The notes under the pieces are model-generated. The model was not told the DNA's origin. It made no database searches and was given only the letters and a program-made list of their open reading frames with translations. Below, one piece after another: positions 1 through 7,831 of a stretch of 64,000 nucleotides of DNA. The position numbers were made by a program, and so were the translations under genes. Source of the stretch: Candidatus Kaistia colombiensis. Its GTDB lineage: Bacteria > Pseudomonadota > Alphaproteobacteria > Rhizobiales > Kaistiaceae. Location of the stretch: contig CP119318.1 in the NCBI GenBank assembly GCA_029203105.1, forward strand, positions 3,176,501 through 3,240,500, given 5' to 3'. Each line of letters opens with the position of its first letter. Within the stretch, counting starts at the first letter, position 1.

Positions 1-557
1 CACATGCCCTGTATCTTCATTGGGATACTGGCAATGGAATCGTCGCTCTTTTCCTTCACGTAGGCAGTTATTTCAGTTTCCGAGTTCAGTAGATTGAAGA
101 GCGGAACCGAGACTCTCGAAAGCTCATACTTGCTTCCAGCAGGCAGATTTTCCTCAACAATACTCTCGGCGAGGGCTTTGATGTTTGCGTTATTGAAGCT
201 ATTCACCAAGAAAAGAAGTGCTCCCGCCGGAATCAGCCAGAGAAGCTTCGAGCGCTTCTTTTTGGGAGCGGCGGCAATAGCGGGCTGAGCTACAACTGGT
301 TGCCCCGCAGCTTCTACATAAACATTTGGGGTAAATGCGACCGCCTCGGCGAACTTGGAAGTGTTTCTTCGAATCATTATCACATAGACGATGGGTAGAA
401 CGACAATAGCTAGCCCCGACCACACTCCGACCGATTGTAACAGACTGGGCGAAAGAAGGGCCGACCGCGCGATATAGAGAAGAAATATAACGAAAAATGT
501 CAGCAGAGTGACCCGCCACGCAGAAGCCGTCGCAATAAACCTGTTTAGTGGACTCAT
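1..557 (-). CDS. hypothetical membrane protein, 3' end beyond window
   Basis: An open frame of 185 codons starts at ATG 555-557 behind a GGGGGCGGG stretch and runs off the left edge without a stop. Three hydrophobic stretches are visible: about residues 15-35, about 45-62 (ending before IRRN) and about 105-120 (LLWLIPAGALLFLV, after a KKKRSK basic patch). An extracytoplasmic-looking tail follows. I recognise no family. Codon use is more AT-rich than in the rest of the window, which suggests foreign origin in keeping with the mobile-element debris beside it. Membrane location is inferred from hydrophobicity only. Confidence 0.6.
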   Translation of the reverse strand, partial: MSPLNRFIATASAWRVTLLTFFVIFLLYIARSALLSPSLLQSVGVWSGLAIVVLPIVYVIMIRRNTSKFAEAVAFTPNVYVEAAGQPVVAQPAIAAAPKKKRSKLLWLIPAGALLFLVNSFNNANIKALAESIVEENLPAGSKYELSRVSVPLFNLLNSETEITAYVKEKSDDSIASIPMKIQGM

Positions 558-693
558 AATCCCGCCCCCGAGCTTCGCTCACAACCGCTGGCAAGCGCCC
601 CCAGACGAACTACACCTAACGTCGCCGGGTATTCAAGAATAATCGCAATTCCACATTTTCTCACGCCATAATGTAAGTAAGAACTTAATTAAC

Positions 694-762
694 AGGAGAC
701 TGGAATGGCTAAGCGAGCCACGACCGTCACTCCGGAGCAGCGTCAGATCCTGGATGACCTGG
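694..762 (+). pseudogene. 5' fragment of a gene cut by the IS21 element
   Basis: A good ribosome-binding site (AGGAG, 694-698) stands six bases before ATG 705. The frame begins MAKRATTVTPEQRQILDDL and after 19 codons enters the left end of the IS21 element at 763; the fused frame stops at 785. Only the start of the original gene survives. The family cannot be named from so few residues. The sequence across the element belongs to a different gene, so this fragment's other half is missing. Confidence 0.5.
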
Positions 763-830
763 TGTCAAACGGCGTTCAAAACTGACCCCTTATCGGCGTC
801 CAATGTTGACCCCTGCTGGAGTTGTTGGAA

Positions 831-885
831 CGCCACGGCCTCGTTATCGCGCAGCCGGAGGCGGAGCGATAACGAGGCCGTGGCG
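831..885. terminator. perfect 20-bp inverted repeat downstream of istB
   Basis: Arms 831-850 and 866-885 are perfectly complementary over 20 bases with a 15-base loop. The repeat lies just past the istB stop codon inside the IS. There is no long T run, so it may stop transcription in both directions or protect the element from outside reading, rather than being a classical intrinsic terminator. Confidence 0.55.
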
Positions 886-902
886 GGCGAAGTTTGGGGT
901 GG

Positions 903-1634
903 TCAGAGGCGGTTCTTGAAGCGCCAGCTCTCGTTGCCGGTCTCGACGATATCGCAGTGATGGGTCAGTCGATCGAGGAGCGCGGTCGTCATCTTGGCGT
1001 CGCCGAATACGGACGGCCATTCGCCGAAGGCGAGGTTCGTCGTGACGATGACCGATGTCTGCTCGTAGAGCCGACTGATCAGGTGGAACAGGAGTTGTCC
1101 GCCGGACTGGGCGAAGGGCAAATAGCCGAGCTCATCGAGGACGATGAAGTCCATGCGGGAGAGATAGTCTGCCATTCTGCCCTGGCGACCACTTCGGCTC
1201 TCGGCCTCGAGCTTGTTGACCAAGTCTACGACATTGAAGAAGCGGCCGCGAGCGCCGCCCCGAATGCAGGCCCGAGCAATGGCGATGGCAAGATGCGTCT
1301 TGCCGGTGCCGGTCCCGCCGATCAGGACAGCGTTGCGCTGATGGGCGATGAAGTTGCCGCCGGCGAGATCCCGCACCAGCGTCTCGTTGATCGGCGTGTC
1401 GTCGAAGACAAAATCGTCGATGTCCCGAGCCAGCGGCAGCTTGGCAATGGTGATCTGGTATTTGATCGACCGCGCCTGCTTCTCGGAGATCTCGGCCGAC
1501 AAGAGGTCGCCAACCACCCGGTGCGGCTCGTGCTGGCGCTTCACCGCCGTAGCGAGGATCTCATCGAAGGCCGCCTTCATGCCGTAAAGCTTCAACTCGG
1601 CCATGGTGGCCAGGATCTCGGATCGCTCCATCAT
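903..1634 (-). CDS. istB: IS21 helper ATPase IstB
   Basis: A 243-residue AAA+ ATPase that, in the IS21 family, forms an oligomer on target DNA and activates the IstA transposase. The Walker A motif GGTGTGKTHLA lies around residues 105-115 and the Walker B-like VLDELGYLPF around 165-175. The N-terminal helical region (MAELKLYGMKAAFDEIL) is typical. The start codon overlaps the end of istA (ATGA), so the two are translationally coupled. Length matches the family and no lesion is visible. Confidence 0.95.
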   Translation of the reverse strand: MMERSEILATMAELKLYGMKAAFDEILATAVKRQHEPHRVVGDLLSAEISEKQARSIKYQITIAKLPLARDIDDFVFDDTPINETLVRDLAGGNFIAHQRNAVLIGGTGTGKTHLAIAIARACIRGGARGRFFNVVDLVNKLEAESRSGRQGRMADYLSRMDFIVLDELGYLPFAQSGGQLLFHLISRLYEQTSVIVTTNLAFGEWPSVFGDAKMTTALLDRLTHHCDIVETGNESWRFKNRL

Positions 1635-3130
1635 ATTGCCCTCCTGAGATTGTCATAGCGGGCGCAGTCGGCGACCGGCTCATGGTTCAGCCGCAGGGCG
1701 TCCGGCGTCATGATCGTGACGGTGCGGACCGGTTCGCGCGCCCTGGCGAGAATGTTGAGGATCACGTCGGCGGAGTGGACGCCTTCGGCGAGCGCTTCCC
1801 CACAGGCGGCCTCGACGGCAGGCAGGCCATCGCTGAGAACCGCGGTCAGGATGCTGACCATTTGCCGCCCGCCATCCGGCACCGTGGCGAGCTTGCGGCG
1901 GACCCGTTCGAGGCTCGCCGGCAGGATCCAGTCCTTGAATGGCGCTCCGTTGCGCAATGCGCCGGGCTTCCTCGCCAGCACCGGGACATAGTGCCAGGGA
2001 TCGTAGATCGTCTGGTCTCGCCCAAAGCAGCGCGGATGCTCGCCGATGATCCGACCCTCCTGACGCAACTCGACGCGATCGGCATAGGCGCGGATCTCGG
2101 CGGGTCGCCCGACGGCGCTGGCGGCGACGGAGTAGCGATTGTTGTCAAAGCGCACGAGGCAGGTCTTCGACACCGAAGCCGGCACGGCATGGAAGCCGTC
2201 AAAGCAACCCCGATAGGGCACGAGACTTGGTCGCTCCTCCTCGAACATCTCCCAGACCGTCCTGTCGCGGAGTTCGGGATGGCGATGCGCCTTGGCGAAG
2301 GCAATCGCCCGGTCAAGCAGCCAGGCGTTCAGCTCGTCGTAGCTCTTCACCCGGAGCCGCGGCGTGAAGAAGCGTTCGCGCACGAGACCAACCTGGTTCT
2401 CGACCTGGCCTTTCTCCCAGCCTGACGCCGGCGTGCAGGCCACCGGATCGACCAGGTAATGGCCGCACATCTGGAGAAAGCGGCGATTGTAGAGTCGCTC
2501 CCTGCCGACGAAGATCGTCTCGACCGCCGTCTTCATGTTGTCGTAGATCCCGCGCGTGCAGGCACCTTTGAAGAAGGCAAATGCCCGGTCATGGGCGTCG
2601 AACACCATCTCCTGGCTCTCGCGCGGATAGGCCCTCACGAACAGCATCCGGGAATGACAGAGCCGGACATGGGCGACCTTTACCGTCACCGTCGTGCCGT
2701 TTATCAGCACGATCTCGTGGCTCCAGTCGAACTGGTAGGCCTCGCCCGGCGCGAAGCTCAGCGGCACGAAGGCGGCAGCCGACAGCGACACCTGTTCGCG
2801 CTGCCAGCCTCGGGCATATCGGCGGACGGCATCGTAGCCGCCTTCGTATCCGAGCCCACGCAGCTCCTCGAAAATCCGGATCAGCGTCAACCGCTCGCGG
2901 GCGGAGCGTCCCTCATTGGCAGCAAGGATCCGGTCAAGCTCTGGCTTCCAGGCGCCGAGCTTCGGCATCGGCTGCACCGAGCGCTCATAATCAAACGCTG
3001 TCTCATTCGACCGCAGAACCTTGCGAACCGTGTTCCTCGACACGTGCAGCTCGCGGACGATCTCCTTGATGGTCCGACCTCGCACAAAAAACTCACGTCG
3101 GATCCGCGCAACCGTGTCCACGCCCTTCAT
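1631..3130 (-). CDS. istA: IS21 transposase IstA
   Basis: A 499-residue DDE transposase. The N-terminus carries a helix-turn-helix (GRTIKEIVRELHVSRNTVRKVL, residues about 18-39) that binds the terminal repeats. The catalytic core shows YQFDWSH (first Asp), GIYDNMKT (second Asp) and GWEKGQVENQVG (Glu). The C-terminal region has the Mu-transposase-like domain seen in IstA (FDNNRYSVAASAVGRPAEIRAYAD). The frame is full length and intact. It is first in the istA-istB operon. Confidence 0.95.
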   Translation of the reverse strand: MKGVDTVARIRREFFVRGRTIKEIVRELHVSRNTVRKVLRSNETAFDYERSVQPMPKLGAWKPELDRILAANEGRSARERLTLIRIFEELRGLGYEGGYDAVRRYARGWQREQVSLSAAAFVPLSFAPGEAYQFDWSHEIVLINGTTVTVKVAHVRLCHSRMLFVRAYPRESQEMVFDAHDRAFAFFKGACTRGIYDNMKTAVETIFVGRERLYNRRFLQMCGHYLVDPVACTPASGWEKGQVENQVGLVRERFFTPRLRVKSYDELNAWLLDRAIAFAKAHRHPELRDRTVWEMFEEERPSLVPYRGCFDGFHAVPASVSKTCLVRFDNNRYSVAASAVGRPAEIRAYADRVELRQEGRIIGEHPRCFGRDQTIYDPWHYVPVLARKPGALRNGAPFKDWILPASLERVRRKLATVPDGGRQMVSILTAVLSDGLPAVEAACGEALAEGVHSADVILNILARAREPVRTVTIMTPDALRLNHEPVADCARYDNLRRAI

Positions 3131-3246
3131 CCCCGCCCGCCTGTCCTCGAAAGGAAAGAGACGGACTGTTCAGCTCGATCACATGGGGGTCAATTTTGGA
3201 CGCCGATACCCCCGGATATGGGGTCAACTTTGCACGCCGAATGACA

Positions 3247-3593
3247 TTCTGGAAGACGACGGGCCGGTGCGCGAGATCTTTCGACAAGCCTGTCAGGCGG
3301 CGGAGATCCGATATTTCCACCCACATCTGTTCAGAAAGACGCTGGCGCGGCTGGGGGAGAAAATGTGCCGGACGCCGGAGGAATTCAAAGCGTGGAGCCA
3401 GAACCTCGGGCACAACAAAGTGTCTACAACCTTCGAGCACTACGGCCAGGTCGACACGGACCGACAGCATGAACTCATCCAGGCACTTGCCTCACGGAAT
3501 GGGCCAAGCGAGCGAGAGCAAGAGCTGATCGCCCGGTACCGCGCGGCGTCGCCGGAAATACAGAACGCAATCATGACGCTGGTCGCGAGGTGA
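3247..3593 (+). pseudogene. tyrosine recombinase (integrase), C-terminal fragment
   Basis: Immediately right of the IS21 end, the frame reads ILEDDGPVREIF and continues to a stop at 3593. It contains the H-x-x-R box (HPHLFRKTLARLG) and the nucleophile region (LGHNKVSTTFEHYG, tyrosine in EHYG) of site-specific tyrosine recombinases. The N-terminal DNA-binding half and the first catalytic Arg are missing, lost at or with the IS insertion. The fragment ends about 140 bases from the 3' end of a tRNA-Ser gene, the usual place for the integrase of an integrative element. Confidence 0.85.
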
Positions 3594-3731
3594 CGGATGG
3601 CTACCTTATTGACTGCGATTTCCACTGTTGATGGATCTTTTTTGCGGCGCATCGCCGTGATGGGCTTGCTGATGGGCCGAAAATGAAATCCGATATGTTA
3701 ATTATATATTTCAATAGGTTGGATTAAAAAA

Positions 3732-3821
3732 TGGCGGACGGGGTGGGATTCGAACCCACGGAGGGCTTGCACCCTCGGCGGTTTTCAAGACCGCTGCCTT
3801 AAACCACTCGGCCACCCGTCC
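3732..3821 (-). tRNA. tRNA-Ser (UGA)
   Basis: A 90-nt class II tRNA. The acceptor stem pairs GGACGGG with CCCGTCC, followed by G and an encoded CCA (complement at 3732-3734). The D region is TGGCCGAGTGG and the T arm GTGGGTTCGAATCCCAC. The anticodon loop CTTGAAA puts TGA at 3785-3787. A long variable arm (CGAGGGTGCAAGCCCTCC) is typical of serine tRNA. Its 3' end faces the integrase fragment, so it is the probable attachment site of a former integrative element. Confidence 0.95.
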
Positions 3822-3901
3822 GGGTCTTGAAATCGTTGAGGTTTTAGACCTAGCGCGACGGCCTGTATGGGGCGTTGCTACCGGATTGCTACCGAACGAC
3901 T

Positions 3902-4046
3902 TTACGGCGTCGGCTTTACCGCGCTCCGCACGGCGGCGTCAACTCGCTCAGCCGCATCTGCCCCCAAGCGGGAACAAATGTCGAGGGTGATGGCGATCGT
4001 CGAGTGCCCAAGGCGCTCCTGAGCGACCTTGGGGTGTACGCCGGCC
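3902..4046 (-). pseudogene. second tyrosine recombinase remnant, C-terminal end
   Basis: Minus-strand codons ending at TAA (3902-3904) read AAGVHPKVAQERLGHSTIAI, then TLDICSRLGADAAERVDAAV. This matches the C-terminal end of phage-type tyrosine recombinases, where the family normally has TLDTYSH with the nucleophilic tyrosine. Here the tyrosine position is Cys (TLDICSR). Upstream the homology stops within a few codons. The piece differs from the recombinase fragment on the other side of the tRNA-Ser, so it comes from another element. It is non-functional. Confidence 0.7.
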
Positions 4047-4077
4047 GCACATCCGGATCCGTGATCGGCCGGATGAA

Positions 4078-5073
4078 TCAGCGCCCGGACAGCTTCAGAA
4101 TCTGCTCGGGATAGCGCTCGCCCTGCACGCCGATCTCGGCCGATCGTTTTTCGATCTCCTGGGTATCCGCGGCGCTGAGTTGAACGTTGAGCGCCCCGAG
4201 GTTTTCCTCCAGTCGCTCAAGCTTGCGAGTGCCGAAGAGCGGCACGATCCACGGCTTCTTGGCGAGCAGCCATGCCAGCGCGACTTGCGCCGGTGTGGCG
4301 CCGTGACGTTCGCCGACCGAGCGGATCAGGTCGACGAGGGCCTGATTGGCCCGGCGCGCATCGGGCGAGAAACGCGGAATCGCATTGCGAAAGTCGGAGC
4401 TGTCGAGCGTCGTGTTGACGCCGATCTTGCCGGTCAGAAACCCTTTGCCGAGGGGGCTGAACGGCACCAGGCCGATGCCTAGATGCTCAAGCGTCGGCAG
4501 GATCTCCGCTTCCGGCTCCCGCGTCCAAAGCGAGTATTCGCTCTGCAAGGCCGAGACAGGTTGGACCGCATGCGCTCGGCGGATCGAGAGGGGGCTTGCC
4601 TCGGACAGCCCGAAATATTTGACCTTTCCCTGCTGAATCAGTTCCTTCACGACGCCGGCGACGTCCTCCATCGGGACCTCGGGATCAACGCGGTGCTGGT
4701 AGAGCAGGTCAATATGGTCGACGCGCAGCCGTCGTAAACTGCCCTCAACGGCTGCCCGGATGTGAGCCGGTTTGCTGTTGACGCCGCCATGATGAATGCC
4801 GGTGCCGGCATCGACGTCCCAGCCGAACTTTGACGCGACGATGACCTGATCGCGGATCGGAGCGATGGCCTCCCCCAGCATTTCTTCATTGGTGAAGGGG
4901 CCATAGACTTCCGCGGTGTCGAAGAAATCCACGCCGCGGTCCACGGCGCCGCGGATCAACGCGATCATCTCGGCCCTGTCGCGCAGCTGACGGGCGTCGC
5001 TGCTGTATCCCATACAGCCGAGCGAGAGAGCCGAGACTTCCAGACCAAACGAACCAAGCTTGCGTTTTTCCAT
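4078..5073 (-). CDS. aldo/keto reductase
   Basis: A 331-residue NADPH-dependent oxidoreductase of the aldo/keto reductase superfamily. The N-terminus MEKRKLGSFGLEVSALSLGC is the classic first strand and loop. The catalytic Asp and Tyr are in FFDTAEVYGPFTNEE, Lys in IVASKFGW, His in LLYQHRVD. ATG 5073 is preferred over upstream in-frame codons because homology begins there and a GAGGA ribosome-binding site precedes it. It is followed upstream by a DUF2255 gene on the same strand. The physiological substrate is not evident. Confidence 0.93.
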   Translation of the reverse strand: MEKRKLGSFGLEVSALSLGCMGYSSDARQLRDRAEMIALIRGAVDRGVDFFDTAEVYGPFTNEEMLGEAIAPIRDQVIVASKFGWDVDAGTGIHHGGVNSKPAHIRAAVEGSLRRLRVDHIDLLYQHRVDPEVPMEDVAGVVKELIQQGKVKYFGLSEASPLSIRRAHAVQPVSALQSEYSLWTREPEAEILPTLEHLGIGLVPFSPLGKGFLTGKIGVNTTLDSSDFRNAIPRFSPDARRANQALVDLIRSVGERHGATPAQVALAWLLAKKPWIVPLFGTRKLERLEENLGALNVQLSAADTQEIEKRSAEIGVQGERYPEQILKLSGR

Positions 5074-5083
5074 GGGACTATCC

Positions 5084-5464
5084 TCACTCTGGGGCGTTGC
5101 GGAGGCTGATCTGGATTGTGGCGGACCGCGCACGCTCGCTGATCATCGGGGCCAGGTAGGGGCTGGCGGCGTATTTTGCGCGATAGGCGTCGTCGATCCG
5201 GTCGTTGATGGCGCCATCCACCGGTTCGAAGCGCACTTCCTTCGTCAACCCTGCAGCGGTGATCCTGCCGGCTCTTTGCCGGATCGCCGCCTGGTGCCAG
5301 CGGGATTTCCGGCCGTTATAAGCGCGAACGTAGAGGGCGTTGTCGACGACGACGGACCAGATCCAGGTCGGTGTGCCGTATGTCGCTCCATCCTCGCGGA
5401 AGGGCGCGATATGCAGGTCGTCGCTATCAGCAATCTCGTGCAGTTCATCGGGTGACCAGGTCAT
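5084..5464 (-). CDS. DUF2255 family protein
   Basis: A 126-residue small protein whose N-terminus (MTWSPDELHEIADSDDLHI) and the block TYGTPTWIWSVVVDNALYVR match DUF2255, a family of unknown function related to flavin/nitroreductase-like folds. It shares strand and close spacing with the aldo/keto reductase downstream and overlaps the end of the broken cupin gene upstream, suggesting one transcript. Such proteins often sit beside aldo/keto reductases and LysR regulators, but no biochemical role is known. Confidence 0.85.
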   Translation of the reverse strand: MTWSPDELHEIADSDDLHIAPFREDGATYGTPTWIWSVVVDNALYVRAYNGRKSRWHQAAIRQRAGRITAAGLTKEVRFEPVDGAINDRIDDAYRAKYAASPYLAPMISERARSATIQISLRNAPE

Positions 5465-5631
5465 CGCAATACCCCGACCCGACGTATTGCTCGGGCGTTA
5501 CCGGCTCCATCCAGTCGACGTTCTTGCCGTCGAGCATGTAGGAAATGGCGATATGGCCCATTCCGCTGGTGGCTGTGGCCCCATGCCAGTGCTTGCCCCC
5601 CGGTGGCCATAACGGCAAGCTTGTTTTTCAT
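5445..5631 (-). pseudogene. cupin-domain protein, internally deleted
   Basis: The 3' part reads PGGKHWHGATATSGMGHIAI, then SYMLDGKNVDWMEPVTPEQY, ending at TGA 5445-5447. This is the C-terminal metal-binding half of a small cupin (HWHG motif). A start region at ATG 5629-5631 (MKNKLAVMA, resembling the beginning of a signal peptide) is joined to it out of frame after only about eight codons. Most of the protein is therefore gone. Cupins of this kind commonly accompany carboxymuconolactone-decarboxylase genes, as here. Confidence 0.7.
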
Positions 5632-5674
5632 GATCGAGGTCCTGTCACTGGGGGCTTGGGGCGGGCGATCGCCC

Positions 5675-6457
5675 CTATTTCCGGCGTGCCTCGAAAACGC
5701 CCTTGGCGACTGGGACCGCCGACATCGCGGCTGGCCATCCGGCGTAGAAAGCGACCTGCGAGAGAACCTCGGAAGCCTCTTCCTGCGTCAGGCCATTGTC
5801 CATCGCGCGATTGAGGTGGAACGGAATCTGCCCGACATAGCCGGACGCCACGAGGGCGCTGACCGTCACAAGGCTCCGGTCGCGGGGAGCAAGGTCCGGC
5901 CGCAGCCACAGATCCTTGAACAGGACGTCGCCCGTGAAATCGACAAGGCTCTGCGAGACCGGGCCGACATTGTTCTGGACGCTGGCAGCGCGGACATCCT
6001 CGGCCTTCCGGTCGATCGGCAACAGCGTCGGCGAGGCGGTCGGCAGCTGGTCGACGCCAACGGAGCGGACCTCGAACAGGTCCCTGGCGACATTGGCGGC
6101 GGCTATGGCATTGCCCCAGCCCGAGTAGAAGGCAAGGTGGGTGATGATCTCGGAGATTTCCGCCGGCTTCACCCCATTGTCCAAGGCGGATGCGAGCTGC
6201 TGGTCAAGCTCGGCGGTCTGGTTGCGGGCGATCATGACGGAGATCGTGACAATGCTGCGATCTCGGGTCGAGAGTGCCCCGTTTTGCCAAAGTCGCCCGG
6301 CCAACGTCTCCTTGCGATATTTCTCCAGCGCGGGCGCCACCATGGCGAGGCTGCTGGCGGCGACGGGGAGGTCGTCGGCGCCATTTGAGGTTTCTGCCGC
6401 GTAGGCAGCACCGGATGCCGCGAGGGTGATCAGGGTAGCGGCTGCAAGCTTTTTCAT
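5675..6457 (-). CDS. secreted carboxymuconolactone-decarboxylase-like protein, two domains
   Basis: A 260-residue protein with a Sec signal peptide (MKKLAAATLITLAASGAAYA, cleavage about residue 20) and two tandem CMD/AhpD-like domains. Both copies contain the RDRSIVTIS / RDRSLVTVS strand-helix and the FYSGWGNA / FYAGWPAA helix. The CxxC of peroxidase-active AhpD proteins is absent, so an antioxidant role is unlikely. It is divergent from the LysR gene at 6601 and precedes the broken cupin, DUF2255 and aldo/keto reductase genes, probably as one LysR-controlled unit. The substrate is unknown. Confidence 0.85.
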   Translation of the reverse strand: MKKLAAATLITLAASGAAYAAETSNGADDLPVAASSLAMVAPALEKYRKETLAGRLWQNGALSTRDRSIVTISVMIARNQTAELDQQLASALDNGVKPAEISEIITHLAFYSGWGNAIAAANVARDLFEVRSVGVDQLPTASPTLLPIDRKAEDVRAASVQNNVGPVSQSLVDFTGDVLFKDLWLRPDLAPRDRSLVTVSALVASGYVGQIPFHLNRAMDNGLTQEEASEVLSQVAFYAGWPAAMSAVPVAKGVFEARRK

Positions 6458-6600
6458 GGGGTTGTCCTTGTGAGCTGGCTTCGATCAGGCGGCTTTGCCT
6501 GCGTGATCGCAGCGAAATGAACCTTGGACATGAATGTAGCGCGCACCCGGGTTTGCATTAGGGAGCAAAAACCGCATAGACCAATTAGGAGGGCTTATGA

Positions 6601-7494
6601 ATGAGCGGCGAGAACCTGAATGATGTGGTTGCGTTTCTCGTCGTCGCGCGGGAGCGCAGTTTCACGAAGGCGGCTGCCAAGTTAGGGGTGTCACAATCGG
6701 CGCTCAGCCAGACGGTCCGGCAACTTGAAGAACGGATCGGCCTCCGCCTTCTCACTCGAACGACCCGCAGCGTGTCACCGACGGAGGCCGGCGAGCGCCT
6801 TTTGCGCAATGTCGGTCCTCGCCTGGATGAGGTCGGGGCCGAGATCGAGGGGTTAAGCGAACTTCGCGAGAGGCCCGCCGGGACCGTCAGGATTACGGCC
6901 GGCGACCATGCGATCGTGACGCTGCTCTGGCCGAAACTTCAAAAGATCCTGGTCGACTATCCGGACATCAAGATCGAACTCAACGCCGATGCCGGCCTGA
7001 CCGATATCTCCGCCCATGGATTTAACGCCGGAATTCGGTGGGGAGAGCAGGTCGCCAAAGACATGATTTCGGTGCGGATCGGCCCGGATACGCGTTTTGT
7101 GGTGGTGGGAACCCCGGGGTACTTTTCCGGCCATAAGCCGCCCGTCGTGCCGCAGGACCTGATCGACCATGACTGTATCAACCTCCGGCTGCCGACTTAT
7201 GGCGGCCTTTATGCGTGGGAGTTTGAAAAGGCCGGCCAAGAGCTCAAGGTGCGGGTTGAAGGTCAGCTGTTCTTCAACAACATCTTTCATGTCTTCGACG
7301 CCGCACTTGGCGGCTTCGGTCTCGCTCACGTACCCGAGGACATTGCCCGGCCGCACCTCGCCGAAGACCGCCTCCGCCAAGTGCTGGAAGACTGGTGTCC
7401 GCCTTGGCCGGGATATCATCTTTACTACCCAAGCCGACGTCAGCCATCACCCGCCTTTGCCTTGGTCTTGGAGGCCCTTCGCCATCGCGCATAG
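6601..7494 (+). CDS. LysR family transcriptional regulator
   Basis: A 297-residue regulator. The N-terminal winged helix-turn-helix contains FTKAAAKLGVSQSALSQTV at about residues 20-40, followed by the substrate-binding domain (IELNADAGLTDISAHGFNAG). The start at 6601 has the strong site AGGAGGG about ten bases upstream. It is divergent from the secreted CMD-like gene, the usual arrangement for a LysR protein controlling its neighbour. The sequence resembles the group that regulates aldo/keto reductase and CMD genes; the inducer is unknown. Confidence 0.93.
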   Translation: MSGENLNDVVAFLVVARERSFTKAAAKLGVSQSALSQTVRQLEERIGLRLLTRTTRSVSPTEAGERLLRNVGPRLDEVGAEIEGLSELRERPAGTVRITAGDHAIVTLLWPKLQKILVDYPDIKIELNADAGLTDISAHGFNAGIRWGEQVAKDMISVRIGPDTRFVVVGTPGYFSGHKPPVVPQDLIDHDCINLRLPTYGGLYAWEFEKAGQELKVRVEGQLFFNNIFHVFDAALGGFGLAHVPEDIARPHLAEDRLRQVLEDWCPPWPGYHLYYPSRRQPSPAFALVLEALRHRA

Positions 7495-7831
7495 CAAGCC
7501 AAGCGTGAGGGTGGACGGAGCCCCGTATCAAATGCGGAACCCGACGGCCGAATGTAAGCGGAGCGTTGCATCCGGATGTGGATGAGGCACGGCATGCTTC
7601 GAGACGGAGAGAAAGGCTTAACCCTCTTCGGTTCGACCCTGCCAGCGCTCGCAATTGACGCAATTTGGCCACCGTTTGATTAACCAGCCGGAAAGGCAAA
7701 ACCGGCTGAATGCGAGCTCACGTCTTGACTGGGGATCGCGTCGCCGCGCGCCCCCCGTTCAGGCCCGAAAGGCATCGGCACCGGTCGATCCAATCGACAA
7801 GTTCAACGGTTGCTGCTATCGGATGGGTGAG
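7495..7831. other. gene-free stretch before rlpA
   Basis: About 340 bases without a supportable reading frame. No tRNA, terminator-quality hairpin or recognised regulatory RNA was seen. It should contain the rlpA promoter, but no clear -35/-10 pair stands out. Confidence 0.5.

Larger units (their letters stand above)
763..3246. mobile_element. IS21-family insertion sequence with istA and istB
   Basis: The element is bounded by 5'-TGTCA (763-767) and TGACA-3' (3242-3246). Each end carries two copies of a terminal motif of the form CGGCGTNCAAANTTGACCCC: left copies near 770 and 794, right copies near 3190 and 3220 in inverted orientation. Multiple terminal repeats and TG...CA ends are hallmarks of IS21. 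It encodes istA and istB on the minus strand with a four-base overlap, both intact, so the element looks complete. No obvious target-site duplication is seen: the left flank ends CCTGG and the right flank begins TTCTGG. Confidence 0.9.

Noticed and set aside
894..1658. Plus-strand open frame of 254 codons
   Set aside because: Exact antisense of istB, which has Walker motifs; no family features of its own.
1682..2425. Plus-strand open frame of 247 codons
   Set aside because: Antisense of istA; charged low-information sequence typical of a shadow frame.
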